From Streptomyces sp. WM6386 (GTDB lineage Bacteria > Actinomycetota > Actinomycetes > Streptomycetales > Streptomycetaceae), in the NCBI RefSeq assembly GCF_000972385.1, contig NZ_JXTE01000002.1:1-64000 (forward strand): a stretch of 64,000 nucleotides of DNA, in the 5' to 3' direction. Each line of letters begins with the position of its first letter. Position 1 is the stretch's first letter. A model generated the notes under the pieces. That model was not told where the DNA came from. It saw nothing but the letters and a program-made list of their open reading frames with translations, and searched no databases. Positions 8,601-18,043 of the stretch are shown in pieces. The translations under genes were made by a program, and so were the position numbers.

Positions 8601-9927
8601 TCCCGGTCAGGCACCCCAGGGCGCCCCGGCTCCCCAGCCGTGGCCCGCCGACGACAACGCCGTACCGGCGAACGCCCCGCAGCCCGTGCCGTCCGCCGGC
8701 ACCACACCGCCCCCCGAGGCGGCCGCGCAGGCCCGCCCGGCGCAGCCGCTGCCCGCGGAGGCCGCGGCGCCCGTCGACCCGAACTCGACGCAGGGGCGGG
8801 CGATCAGCGTGCGGACGCTGGGGCAGGGCGTGCCGTTCACCCGGCAGGCGGCCCAGGTCCAGCAGCCGCAGCCGACGGCGACGCCCGCGCCGCATCAGCC
8901 CGGGGGTTCCGGCCGCCGCCGCAAGCTCGGCACGCCGCCCGACCCGGCCGCCGGGCGCCCGCATCCGACGGCCGAGCAGACCCCGGCGCAGCCCCAGCCG
9001 TCGTTGGCCGGGCAGGCGCCCGCGCAGCCCCAGCCCTCGATGGCCGGACAGTCCCGGCTGGCTCATCTGACCGAGGGCACCGGACGGTCGTACGCCATAG
9101 GCGCACCGGACGAGAACGCCGCCGAGGGTCCCGAGCCGCTGGACGGTCCCGGTGGGGCCGTCGAGATCGCGAACACCCCGCGGCCGCAGCCGATGGACGA
9201 CGAACTGCCCCCGGAGCCGCTGGACAACCCGCGCCGGCTGCTGGTGTGGCCCGCGCCGGACGTCACCACGCAGCAGGCGCTCAGCGACCGCGGCTACCGG
9301 CCCGTCATCGTGCACTCGCGCGAGGAGGTCGACGCGCAGATCGCCGCGTTCCCGGCCGCGCTGTTCGTGGACCCGCTGACCGGGCCGATCACCCGGACCG
9401 CGCTGCAGTCGCTGCGGCAGGCCGCGGTGGCCGCCTCGGTGCCGGTGATGGTGACCGCGGGGCTCGGACAGGCGACGCGCGAGGCGGCGTACGGTGCCGA
9501 TCCCGCCGTACTCCTGAAGGCCCTGGCCCCGCGCGACAGCGAGCAGCACCCGCCGCGCGTGCTGCTGATCGAGGAGCACGCGGAGATCGCGCTGGCGCTG
9601 ACCGCGACGCTGGAGCGGCGCGGGATGCAGGTGGCGCGGGCCGCGAGCGACGCGGACGCAGTGACGCTGGCGGGGCAGTTCCGGCCGAATCTGGTTGTGA
9701 TGGACCTGCACCAGGTGCACCGCCGCCAGGCCGGCATCGTCGACTGGCTGCGCGCGAACGGGCAGCTCAACCGCACCCCGCTCGTCGTCTACACCGCCGC
9801 CGTCGACCAGGCGGACCTGCCGCGGCTGGCGTCCGGCGAGACGGTGCTGTTCCTGGCGGAGCGGTCCACCAGTGGTGAGGTGCAGGCGCGGATCGTGGAT
9901 CTGCTGGCGCGGATCGGGACGAACTAG
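5638..9927 (+). CDS. PAS-PAS-pseudokinase-double receiver hybrid sensor protein
   Basis: The 1429-residue protein starts at a GTG seven bases after GGGAGGAA. Two PAS domains (about residues 10-140 and 145-260) precede a long charged coiled coil (about 265-345). The DHp-like helix reads LLGASLRGPLDEL, so the phosphoacceptor His of the usual SHELRTPL box is missing. The ATPase-like part (to about 550) lacks a clear N box and DxGxG. A Pro/Gln/Ala-rich, probably disordered linker (about 555-1170) carries six Arg-rich GRRR motifs. Two receiver-like domains close the protein: the first has LFVDPLTG and a Lys in LLKALA, the second has LVVMDLHQ but no conserved Lys. It looks like a cytoplasmic, non-phosphorylating signalling scaffold, although weak kinase activity cannot be excluded. 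Confidence 0.8.
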   Translation: MSSRPSRGAARLAAILDALPDALVLVNANGTVVNANTIALEAFEAPGTALVGRGLLDLLPEFDSKLIPGSMRRPDHMDPRGQTKPTRMIARRTDGAEFPVEVTSANLENGQQAYDNYGYGSDELLMLVVRDLTGTVDTEAELARSQRQTEMILRAASEGVVGTDTDGRIVLVNPAAAQILGYRASDLGGRELHELMLHSRADGTPFPYEESPLADTLRSGRKHRVRGQVVWSKKGDKVSVDLTTAPVRDGDQLVGAVMTFTDRRPYDQLAEEKDAAEQRHAQELERLAEEHASELTALRQKHITEVEGLQEQHEEELAAGEERYASLGEREKDRYEALAGRHEQLLTLLGASLRGPLDELRRELAALAADDAGQLWPEANQVLHHLSAGYSRITQLIDNVLAYQRLDTGTDGITRTKVMLDAVVAAGVDGAVELIGPGRVQFAVHAPPIEAEVDPQLLARALAHLVADVAGVDATGNSPVSAGGYMDNTVVVAAAQRGEVVRIEVRGPYAGGDPVHEPIVRGIVRAHGGVLQTHEVPGMSGSAYVLEVPIGGGAGAVAAAGPAAIEPPAGTDGGGGRRRARRSSVDAFLESDVPEASGIGADPDSDGAEGTPTGRRRRRAEQAPALPALTSGVESGSGGTGRRRGRPAEGAGEDVADGVDAGVSEGAVVTAAEYAAGTAAMGSGLGGTVPPQGVPAPAEGHRARQDSGAGPGSGGEQHALPPALPAVASAEPAEGGGTQPTGRRRRALAAANERAAAQEAAPRAVFALPPADADRAEGTPDGPGGPGRAQQSAAAIGQAHVPGQGQGQGQGVPMQAPGAQSAVPGQLPGQIAVPAQVPVQAGLPGPVPGAAAVPVQVPGAQVAVHVPGQAVPAAGLVDDGRHDAVPHDQSGDHTPPQPHPASAPTGRRRRAVGAPAEAGGTPAQGVPAQQAQQAQQVIAGQQTAQPVPAQAARPAAVPAQNATGQTALPAQAPSGHTLAGQPLPAEAAPGQAPQGAPAPQPWPADDNAVPANAPQPVPSAGTTPPPEAAAQARPAQPLPAEAAAPVDPNSTQGRAISVRTLGQGVPFTRQAAQVQQPQPTATPAPHQPGGSGRRRKLGTPPDPAAGRPHPTAEQTPAQPQPSLAGQAPAQPQPSMAGQSRLAHLTEGTGRSYAIGAPDENAAEGPEPLDGPGGAVEIANTPRPQPMDDELPPEPLDNPRRLLVWPAPDVTTQQALSDRGYRPVIVHSREEVDAQIAAFPAALFVDPLTGPITRTALQSLRQAAVAASVPVMVTAGLGQATREAAYGADPAVLLKALAPRDSEQHPPRVLLIEEHAEIALALTATLERRGMQVARAASDADAVTLAGQFRPNLVVMDLHQVHRRQAGIVDWLRANGQLNRTPLVVYTAAVDQADLPRLASGETVLFLAERSTSGEVQARIVDLLARIGTN

Positions 9928-9980
9928 CCGGGACGCGGGGCCGGGAGCGACTACGACGGCGACCGCGGCGGTCGTACGAC

Positions 9981-10017
9981 GATGCCGGGCAGGGATGTCG
10001 ATCCCCTGCCCGGCATC
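9981..10017. terminator. bidirectional terminator
   Basis: GATGCCGGGCAGGG and CCCTGCCCGGCATC form a perfect 14-bp stem with a 9-base loop between the convergent hybrid sensor and acyl-CoA ligase genes. Confidence 0.85.
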
Positions 10018-10036
10018 TCGTGTGTCCGAGCTCGTG

Positions 10037-11692
<1,656 letters not shown>

Positions 11693-11750
11693 GGCGTCCT
11701 CCCGGGGCGACATTGCCTACGCGGTGGTAAGGGCTGGGCTGATTCTGCTC

Positions 11751-11768
11751 ACATACCGCGCGGTATGT
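11751..11768. promoter_or_regulatory. perfect 18-bp palindrome, candidate TetR-type operator
   Basis: ACATACCGCGCGGTATGT is fully self-complementary. It lies upstream of the acyl-CoA ligase start and downstream of the Lrp-type gene. Length and symmetry fit a TetR dimer site, as is common for fatty-acid catabolic genes in actinomycetes. No TetR gene is in the window. Confidence 0.6.
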
Positions 11769-11788
11769 CACTAGTCAGCGGTGATCGA

Positions 11789-12292
11789 TCACGTCACGTT
11801 GCGTTCACAGTGCTGTGCAGCTGTCGGAGAGACCGCACTGCGGTCCCAGGGCCGGTCGGGGCCGCGGAAGGGCAGGGTCTGGCTGTAGACGACGCTCGTG
11901 GTCGTGCTGCCCAGACCCGCCAGCTCGTCCATGAGGGTCTCCAGGTGCCCCATGGAGGTCGCGGCGACCTTCAAGGTGTAGCAGTCGTCGCCGGTGGTGC
12001 GCAGGCACTCGAGGATCTCCCGCCGCTCGGCGAACAGTTGACGCAACGGCTGGTGCCGGTTGCCCGGGTACTTCAGCCGGACGAGGGCCAGCACGGGATA
12101 GCCGACCTTCTCCAGGTCCACCACCGCCTGGTAACCGGTGATGACGCCCTGCGCCTCCAGCTGCCGCACCCGTTCCGTGGTGGCCGACGGGCTGAGATTC
12201 ACCCGCCGCCCCAGTTCACTCAGGGACAGACGCGCCTCCTGCTGCAACTGACGGATGATCGCCCAGTCGACCTCATCGAGATTCACGGCCAT
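11789..12292 (-). CDS. Lrp/AsnC-family transcriptional regulator
   Basis: This 167-residue protein has the N-terminal helix-turn-helix of the family (LDEVDWAIIRQLQQEARLSL then ELGRRVNLSPSATTERVRQLE) and a C-terminal RAM/effector domain (about residues 70-145), where a small ligand, often an amino acid, would bind and tune oligomerisation. The C-terminal tail past residue 150 is short and polar. The divergent F420-type oxidoreductase gene starts 94 bases away on the other strand, so it is a possible target as well as the regulator's own gene. The start is the ATG at 12292. Confidence 0.9.
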   Translation of the reverse strand: MAVNLDEVDWAIIRQLQQEARLSLSELGRRVNLSPSATTERVRQLEAQGVITGYQAVVDLEKVGYPVLALVRLKYPGNRHQPLRQLFAERREILECLRTTGDDCYTLKVAATSMGHLETLMDELAGLGSTTTSVVYSQTLPFRGPDRPWDRSAVSPTAAQHCERNVT

Positions 12293-12385
12293 GTCGTGAA
12301 TCTACCGGCAGATTCACGGGACCACAGCCCGATCACCAGGAGAAGTCTGTTCCGTTGCCCATGATCACCGCTATAGCCTCGAACC

Positions 12386-13198
12386 ATGCAACTGGGCGTC
12401 AACGTACCGAACTTCGGCCCCGGCACCGACCCCGGCGTCCTGCGCGAGTGGGCCCGCGTCGTGGAAGGGCTCGGCTTCGACCTCCTCATGGTCTCGGACC
12501 ACGTGACGGTCACCCCGGACGTGGCCGAGCGATACCCGGAACCGTTCTACGAACCCTTCACCACCCTCTCCTGGCTCGCCGGCATCACCACCACCCTGCG
12601 CCTGGGCACCACCGTCCTCGTCCTCCCCTACCGGCACCCGCTCCTGGTGGCCCGTATGGCCACCAACCTCCAACAGCTCAGCGACGGCCGCCTGGTGCTC
12701 GGCGTGGGCGTCGGCTGGGCCCGTCAGGAGTACGCGGCGCTCGGCGTGCCCTTCACCGCGCGCGGCAGACTGACCGACGAGCACCTCACCGCCCTGCGCG
12801 ACGCCTGGCGCTCGAACGGCCCCGCCACCGCCGTCCCCCTCTGGGTCGGCGGCAACAGCGACGCGGCGATCCGACGCGCCATCGGCTTCGGCGACGCCTG
12901 GCACCCCCTGCGAGGCACGATCTCCTGGCTGCGCTCCACCGTGACCCACCACTCCCTGCCGGGCTTCGCCCCGCGCATCGCCCTGCGCCTGACGACGACA
13001 CCGGTCGACGACCCCGAACGCCCCGCAGGCGTCGGAACCCTCGACCAGATCCTCGACGACCTCGACCAACTCCGCCTGCTCGGCGCCTCCACCGTCCTGC
13101 TCGACCCCTACCACGGGGACCCGGAGGAGACCCGCCGCCCGCACACGGCCTGGCAGGATCTCACCGCCGTGGCCACCCACTGGAGGACCCGCCCATGA
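12386..13198 (+). CDS. LLM-class F420-dependent oxidoreductase
   Basis: The 270-residue protein has the luciferase-like TIM-barrel opening (MQLGVNVPNFGPGTDP), the VSDHVTVTPD loop, strand TTLRLGTTVLVLPYRHP and the signature LSDGRLVLGVGVGWARQEYAALGVPF, all typical of F420- rather than FMN-using actinobacterial members. It is slightly short for the family (usually 280-330). It probably performs a two-electron reduction of an unknown substrate in the cytoplasm. The next gene overlaps it by ATGA, so the two are translationally coupled. Confidence 0.88.
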   Translation: MQLGVNVPNFGPGTDPGVLREWARVVEGLGFDLLMVSDHVTVTPDVAERYPEPFYEPFTTLSWLAGITTTLRLGTTVLVLPYRHPLLVARMATNLQQLSDGRLVLGVGVGWARQEYAALGVPFTARGRLTDEHLTALRDAWRSNGPATAVPLWVGGNSDAAIRRAIGFGDAWHPLRGTISWLRSTVTHHSLPGFAPRIALRLTTTPVDDPERPAGVGTLDQILDDLDQLRLLGASTVLLDPYHGDPEETRRPHTAWQDLTAVATHWRTRP

Positions 13199-13629
13199 TC
13201 AGCACCGCCGACGAGCACCTCCTGCGCCGCGCGATCGCCCTCGCGGCCCACGCCGTCACCCTCGGCGACGCCCCCTACGGCTCCCTGCTGGCCGGCCCCG
13301 ACGGCGAGATCCTCGCCGAGGCCCACAACACGGTCCTCCGCGACAACGACATCAGCGCCCACCCCGAACTGAAGCTCGCCCGCTGGGCCGCCCGCGAACT
13401 CGCCCCCGACACCGCCGCCCGCACCACCCTCTACACCAGCTGCCGGCCCTGCGGCATGTGCACCGGCGGCATCGCCCGCTCCGGACTCGGCCGCGTCGTC
13501 TACGCCCTCTCCACCGAGCAGCTCATCGAACTCAACCCGGCCTCAGGCGCCTGGCCGACGGTCGAGCAGCACGGCCCGGCACTCTTCGACGAGGCACGGG
13601 GCCCGATCGAGACGTATTACCGACGGTGA
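13195..13629 (+). CDS. cytidine/deoxycytidylate-type nucleoside deaminase
   Basis: The 144-residue protein is a zinc deaminase of the CDA/TadA fold. The first zinc motif is SAHPELKLARWA, that is H-P-E where the family usually has H-A-E. The second is SCRPCGMCTGGI (PCxxC). It therefore keeps the His, two Cys and catalytic Glu. It is close in size to guanine/tRNA-adenosine type deaminases, and its substrate could be a nucleobase or modified base. The ATG overlaps the stop of the F420-type oxidoreductase (ATGA), suggesting a shared pathway. Confidence 0.87.
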   Translation: MISTADEHLLRRAIALAAHAVTLGDAPYGSLLAGPDGEILAEAHNTVLRDNDISAHPELKLARWAARELAPDTAARTTLYTSCRPCGMCTGGIARSGLGRVVYALSTEQLIELNPASGAWPTVEQHGPALFDEARGPIETYYRR

Positions 13630-13735
13630 CCCGCGGGCATGGCCATGCCAGGACCTCCCGGCCGCGGCCAGGACCCCAACCGTGCGAGGCGGCCGCCCGC
13701 GCTCCAGGGCCGCGCACCCGCGACGGGGCAGCCGC

Positions 13736-14302
13736 CTAGCGGACCAGCCCCAGCTCCGGGTCCTCCCGCAGCTTGCCCAGCGCCCGGGACACCGCCGACT
13801 TCACCGTGCCCACCGACACCTCGAGCACCTCGGCCGTCTGGACCTCGCTCAGATCCTCGTAGTACCTGAGGACGACCATCGCCCGCTGCCGGGCCGGCAG
13901 CTTCATGATCGCCCGCCACATCGCATCGTGCAGCGCCTGCTGCTCGGCCGGGTCGTCCCCGCCGAGCGTCAGCTCGGGTTCCGGGATCTCGTCGGTCGCG
14001 AACTCGTCCACCTTGCGCTTGCGCCACTGCGATGTGCGCGTGTTCAGCAGCGCACGACGCACATAACCGTCCAGCGCCCGGTGGTCCTCGATCCGCTCCC
14101 AGGCGACATACGTCTTGGTGAGCGCGGTCTGCAGCAGGTCCTCCGCGTCGCACGGGTTCGCGGTCAGCGACCGGGCGGTACGCAGCAGCACCGGCTGGCG
14201 GGCCTTCACATACGACGAGAAGGAGGGGTACGTCGCGTGCGGGCGGGTCTGCCTCGCCGGTACCGCGACGTCCGAAGCGCTGGTGCAGACGGGTGTGGTC
14301 AT
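13736..14302 (-). CDS. SigE-family ECF RNA polymerase sigma factor
   Basis: The 188-residue protein has sigma region 2 (about residues 27-95: FSSYVKARQPVLLRTARSL and DAEDLLQTALTKTYVAWERI) and region 4 (about 125-185: LPARQRAMVVLRYYEDLSEV and VSVGTVKSAVSRALGKLRED). This pattern is the actinobacterial SigE family. No anti-sigma gene lies beside it. The ATG at 14302 has the hexamer TAGCGT close upstream, so the transcript may have a very short leader. It is convergent with the deaminase gene. Confidence 0.9.
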   Translation of the reverse strand: MTTPVCTSASDVAVPARQTRPHATYPSFSSYVKARQPVLLRTARSLTANPCDAEDLLQTALTKTYVAWERIEDHRALDGYVRRALLNTRTSQWRKRKVDEFATDEIPEPELTLGGDDPAEQQALHDAMWRAIMKLPARQRAMVVLRYYEDLSEVQTAEVLEVSVGTVKSAVSRALGKLREDPELGLVR

Positions 14303-14487
14303 GGCTCCACGCTAGGAGCGAGGAGGCCTCCCGCTCATCGGCCGCAGGTCCCGAAGACGAGTCCGCCTCAGGTTGTAGGGGTGGGGGTGGCTCCACCTCC
14401 TGAGGGTGGACGAGGGGGTGGGGACTACTGCGGGACGACCCCTGAGGGGTACACCCGTCCTCGCAGACGAGCCCGCCTTCCGAGGCC

Positions 14488-15654
14488 TCAGCCTTCCCCG
14501 GAGAGCACCAGCCCCGAGGTGGGCACCCCCGTCCCCGCCGTCACCAGGACCCGGCCCGCGCCGGATATCCGGTTCACCGCCGTCCCCCGGATCTGACGCA
14601 CTCCCTCCGCGATCCCGTTCATCCCGTGCAGATACGCCTCCCCCAGCTGTCCTCCGTGTGTGTTCAGCGGCAACCGCTCCCCGGCCACGAAGTCCGCCGC
14701 CTCCCCCTTCCCGCAGAACCCGAACTCCTCCAGCTGCATCAGCACGAACGGCGTGAAGTGGTCGTACAGGATCCCCACATCGATGTCGGCTGGCGTGAGC
14801 CCCGAGGTGCGCCACAACTGGCGGGCCACGACCCCCATCTCCGGCAGGCCCGTCAGGTCGTCGCGGTAGAAGCTGGTCATCTGTTCCTGGGCCCGGCCCG
14901 CTCCCTGGGCTGCCGCGGCCACGACCGCCGGCGGGTTCGGCAGATCACGTGCCCGCTCCAGGGACGTGACGACGAGGGCCTGGGCGCCGTCCGTCTCCTG
15001 GCAGCAGTCGAGGAGACGGAGCGGCTCCACGATCCAGCGTGAGGCGGCATGGTCGGCGAGGGTGATCGGACGGTCGTGGAAGTATGCCGCCGGGTTGGTC
15101 GCCGCGTGTCTACGGGCAGTGACAGCCACCTGCCCGAACGCCTCCGGGGTCAGACCGTAGGTGTGCAGATAACGCTGGGCCGCCATCGCCACCCAGGACG
15201 CCGGGGTGAGCAGCCCGAACGGCAGGGACCAGCCGAGCGCGACCCCCTCCGCGGAGGGCTCCCGGTGCCGCACCCCCGCGCCGAAGCGACGCCCCGACCG
15301 TTCGTTGAAGGCGCGGTAGCAGACCACCACCTCGGCCACGCCCGTCGCCACCGCCAGCGCCGCCTGCTGGACCGTCGCACAGGCCGCACCGCCGCCGTAG
15401 TGGACGCGGGAGAAGAAGGACAGCTCACCCATCCCGCAGGCCTGGGCCACGGTGATCTCCGGGTTGGTGTCCATCGTGAACGTCACCATCCCGTCCACGT
15501 CGGCCGGCGTCAGCCCCGCGTCGTCCAGCGCGGCCCGCACCGCCTCCACGGCGAGCTTCAGCTCACTGCGGCCCGAGTCCTTGGAGAACTCGGTGGCACC
15601 GATGCCGACGATCGCCGACCGTCCGCCGAGGGTGTCCCGGGTACGGATGCTCAT
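14488..15654 (-). CDS. lipid-transfer protein, thiolase-like aldolase (Ltp2-type)
   Basis: The 388-residue protein has the non-decarboxylating thiolase fold of SCP-x/lipid-transfer proteins (AIVGIGATEFSKDSGRSELKL at the start; LNTHGGQLGEAYLHGMNGI near the end). It lacks a normal thiolase Cys context; MGELSFFSRVHYGGGAACATV is the equivalent segment. Ltp2 in mycobacteria is a retro-aldolase that removes the last two-carbon unit of the steroid side chain, together with the DUF35 part of ChsH2. Here the same three gene types occur in the same order, so a retro-aldol role on a beta-hydroxyacyl-CoA is inferred. The ATG overlaps the stop of the preceding MaoC gene (ATGA). Confidence 0.8.
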   Translation of the reverse strand: MSIRTRDTLGGRSAIVGIGATEFSKDSGRSELKLAVEAVRAALDDAGLTPADVDGMVTFTMDTNPEITVAQACGMGELSFFSRVHYGGGAACATVQQAALAVATGVAEVVVCYRAFNERSGRRFGAGVRHREPSAEGVALGWSLPFGLLTPASWVAMAAQRYLHTYGLTPEAFGQVAVTARRHAATNPAAYFHDRPITLADHAASRWIVEPLRLLDCCQETDGAQALVVTSLERARDLPNPPAVVAAAAQGAGRAQEQMTSFYRDDLTGLPEMGVVARQLWRTSGLTPADIDVGILYDHFTPFVLMQLEEFGFCGKGEAADFVAGERLPLNTHGGQLGEAYLHGMNGIAEGVRQIRGTAVNRISGAGRVLVTAGTGVPTSGLVLSGEG

Positions 15655-16094
15655 CGGGCACCTCCTGAGGCCGTCCCCGACGGTGCCTGCGGCGGCGCAA
15701 CCGGCGGCGCGTCCGGCGGGACGGTGACCGTCACCGTGCCCGTGACATGTCTGCCGATGCCGTTCTCCCCGAGCACGCGGACGGTCGCGGTGTCGCCTTC
15801 GACCTCCTCGACCGTGCCCGTCAACGCCATGGTGTCTCCCGGGTAGTTGGGAGCGCCCAGCCGGATGGCGACGCGGCGGAGCTCGGCCGTGGGACCGAAG
15901 TGGTCCGTGATGTAGCGGCCGACCAGGCCGTTGGTCGTCAGGATGTTCATGAAGATGTCCGGGGAGCCCTTCTGCCGGGCCGACTCCGCGTCATGGTGGA
16001 CATCCTGGTAGTCGCGGGAGGCGACGGCGCCGGCGACGATCAGTGTGCGGGTGACCGGGATCTCCAGCGAGGGGAGCTGCTCACCGACGTACAT
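15651..16094 (-). CDS. MaoC-like hydratase subunit (ChsH1-type)
   Basis: The 147-residue single hot-dog protein carries the hydratase motif D-x(4)-H in SRDYQDVHHDAES, which supplies the catalytic Asp and His of the (R)-enoyl-CoA hydratase family. It also has the partner strand ELRRVAIRLGAPNYPGDT. A Pro-rich tail follows residue 125. In the mycobacterial igr operon ChsH1 supplies the active site and pairs with the MaoC part of ChsH2; the upstream neighbour here has that architecture and lacks the His. The genes overlap at both ends (14 bases with the upstream gene, 4 with the downstream one), so a stable complex made from one transcript is likely. Confidence 0.82.
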   Translation of the reverse strand: MYVGEQLPSLEIPVTRTLIVAGAVASRDYQDVHHDAESARQKGSPDIFMNILTTNGLVGRYITDHFGPTAELRRVAIRLGAPNYPGDTMALTGTVEEVEGDTATVRVLGENGIGRHVTGTVTVTVPPDAPPVAPPQAPSGTASGGAR

Positions 16095-17058
16095 GGGACC
16101 CCTCCTCGTGCGACCCCTTCCCGTACAGGCCTTCCTCGGCCCGGAAGACCGGGAGCACCAACTCCTCGTCGTACTCCCTGAATTCGAGCCGCACGGGCAT
16201 GCCGATCCGCACCTTGTCGTACGGCACCCCGGTCACGTTGCTGATCATTCGCACGCCTTCCGTGAGCTCTATCAGGCCGACCGCGTACGGACCCGCCGCG
16301 TCAGCGGCGTGATCGGATTCCGTGAAGGCGGGGAAGGGCGGGTGGTGCATGACGACGTACGAATGGACCGTGCCGTTTCCGCTTGCCTCGACCGTGTCCC
16401 ACTCCGGGTGGCCGCAGGTGTTGCAGCCGGGCAGCCAGGGGTGGCGCAGGGTGCCGCAGGCGGTGCAGCGCTGGATGAGGAGGCGGTGTTCGCGGACGCC
16501 TTCCCAGAAGCCGGCGTTGTCGCGGTTGATGACGGGACGGGGGCGGCGGGGTGCCTCGTCCGGCTGCCGCCGTCGCGCGGAGGCGGGGGCGTATTTGAGG
16601 ATGCGGAAGCGGTGGGTGCCGGCGAGGTCGGGGCCGACGCGGATGTCCATACGGGTCGTGACGAAGTGACCCGTGCCGAGCTTCGTCGTCTTGCGGGAGG
16701 ACACCGACTCGATCACGGCGTCGAAGGTGATCTCGTCCCCGGGGCGCAGGGGCCGGATGTACTCCTGCTCGCAGTCGGTGGCGACGACCGAGGTGCAGCC
16801 CGCCTCGTCGAGGAGGGTGAGCAGTTCGTCGTAGGCCGACGAGCGGCCCGTATGCCCGGAGAGGCCACCCATCGTCCACGCCTGGAGCATGGTGGGCGGG
16901 GCGATGGCGTCCGGGCCGGAGTAGGCCGGGTTGGTGTCGCCCATGGCCTCGCACCAGTGCCTGATCATGGGCGCGTTGACGGGGTCCTTGCCGGTGCCGG
17001 AGACGGCGGCGGGCCGACCCTCGTACGCCTTCAGTCGCTGCTCCAGTTCGTCGGCCAT
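16081..17058 (-). CDS. MaoC-DUF35 fusion (ChsH2-type)
   Basis: The 325-residue protein combines an N-terminal hot-dog domain (residues 1-150) with a C-terminal DUF35 part. The hot-dog motif region is HWCEAMGDTNPAYSG and has no catalytic His. The DUF35 part has a rubredoxin-like zinc ribbon (CTACGTLRHPWLPGCNTCGH) and an OB fold. This is the ChsH2 layout: the first half supports the hydratase and the second docks Ltp2. The ATG at 17058, next to GGGGGAGG, is preferred to one 54 bases upstream. It is the first gene of the three-gene operon, and an inverted repeat at 17164-17180 lies before it. Confidence 0.82.
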   Translation of the reverse strand: MADELEQRLKAYEGRPAAVSGTGKDPVNAPMIRHWCEAMGDTNPAYSGPDAIAPPTMLQAWTMGGLSGHTGRSSAYDELLTLLDEAGCTSVVATDCEQEYIRPLRPGDEITFDAVIESVSSRKTTKLGTGHFVTTRMDIRVGPDLAGTHRFRILKYAPASARRRQPDEAPRRPRPVINRDNAGFWEGVREHRLLIQRCTACGTLRHPWLPGCNTCGHPEWDTVEASGNGTVHSYVVMHHPPFPAFTESDHAADAAGPYAVGLIELTEGVRMISNVTGVPYDKVRIGMPVRLEFREYDEELVLPVFRAEEGLYGKGSHEEGSHVRR

Positions 17059-17163
17059 GGCCTCCCCCTCGTCCTCGTGGTCCCGTTCGTCCCGCCCGTT
17101 TCGTATCGACACTTCTGGTACACCGCTGCCGCCGCCGGGGTTCCCGCGAACTCGGCGAAGATT

Positions 17164-17180
17164 TCTGACTGTCCGTCAGA
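17164..17180. promoter_or_regulatory. inverted repeat upstream of the chsH2-like operon
   Basis: TCTGAC-TGTCC-GTCAGA is a perfect 6-bp inverted repeat about the central five bases, lying 106 bases upstream of the first gene of the operon. It looks like a dimeric repressor site of TetR type. Confidence 0.5.
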
Positions 17181-17380
17181 TGGCGTGCACTGTCAAGGCG
17201 GATGGTCACCGGCCCGGCCGGAGTGTGCGGGCCCGGCCCGGGCCGACAGCCTCGCCCGATCCGTGGCCGTGCGCACAAACACCTGCGCGGCGATGCCGAA
17301 GCACCGCCGCGCAGACGTGTCACACCCCACGAAGCACACCCGGTCGGAGGCCGGGGCCGCCGGAGCGGCGACCCCTCAGC

Positions 17381-17695
17381 TCACCACCACAGCGGGGTGA
17401 AGTTGACGGACGTGTTGTCGTTGCCCTGATTGATGGCCGTGAACGCGGAGCCGTTGACCTGCGCGGTATTGCTCTGGTTCGAGGCACCGGAGCCCACCGC
17501 GTTCTGCTGCGTGGTGGACGAGTTGCCGTTGTTGGTGCCACCGACACCGCTGCCGACGATGCTCGCGACACCCGCGTTCGATCCGTCGTCCGCGAAGCCA
17601 CCGTTGTCCGCCGTCGCGACGCCGGTGAAGAGCGCGGCGGCGAGCGGAAGGGCGGAGACGGCGGCGATGACGCGGGCGGTACGGATGCTTGCCAT
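17381..17695 (-). CDS. small Asn-rich secreted protein
   Basis: The 104-residue product begins with a Sec signal (VIAAVSALPLAAALFTG, cleavage after VATA near residue 29) behind a good GGAGGAA site. The mature 75 residues are made of Asn, Ser, Gly, Gln, Val and Ala with almost no charge. They contain N-Q-x-N-x-A-x-V spaced like the strands of curlin-type repeats (NSSTTQQNAVGSGASNQ, then SNTAQVNGSAFTAINQGN), and end in PLWW. It could be a surface or spore-coat component that self-assembles, comparable in style to rodlins or chaplins but not homologous to either by motif. That role is inference from composition. Confidence 0.65.
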   Translation of the reverse strand: MASIRTARVIAAVSALPLAAALFTGVATADNGGFADDGSNAGVASIVGSGVGGTNNGNSSTTQQNAVGSGASNQSNTAQVNGSAFTAINQGNDNTSVNFTPLWW

Positions 17696-18043
17696 GTTCT
17701 TCCTCCAGAACCCGGCTTCATAGCCGGAAGTACGTCAAGTAAGGCTTTTTCCCCAGGCAGTTGGCCGACCGCCTCGGAGTCGATCACGACGTCGCGAGAT
17801 CAGAGTTGCCCACCGAATCCCCGGCGAACCAGCCCGGAAGCGATCATTCGCCCTGAAGCGTGAGGACAAGTCGATAAACCCCTTTCACGACCTTGAGCAT
17901 CAGGTCAGGGCGATGCGGGCAGACCCTCCCCAAGCACCGCAAGAGGTGAAGCGTTCCGGCGCTTTTCCGGCCAAGCCGCCCCGCTCGGCGAGTCGCCCTG
18001 GAATACGCTTCCCTTTCTCGAACAGGTGTACGAAAATAGAGCC
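17696..18043. other. intergenic region, no gene seen
   Basis: This 348-base gap between the Asn-rich secreted protein and the prim-pol gene contains the promoters of both divergent genes. No hairpin, repeat or conserved promoter box stands out. Confidence 0.4.

Noticed and set aside
5395..9720. A 1441-codon open frame on the reverse strand opposite the hybrid sensor gene
   Set aside because: Its length is a side effect of extreme third-position G/C in the forward gene. The peptide is His/Arg/Gly-rich, has no domain and crosses the non-coding leader.
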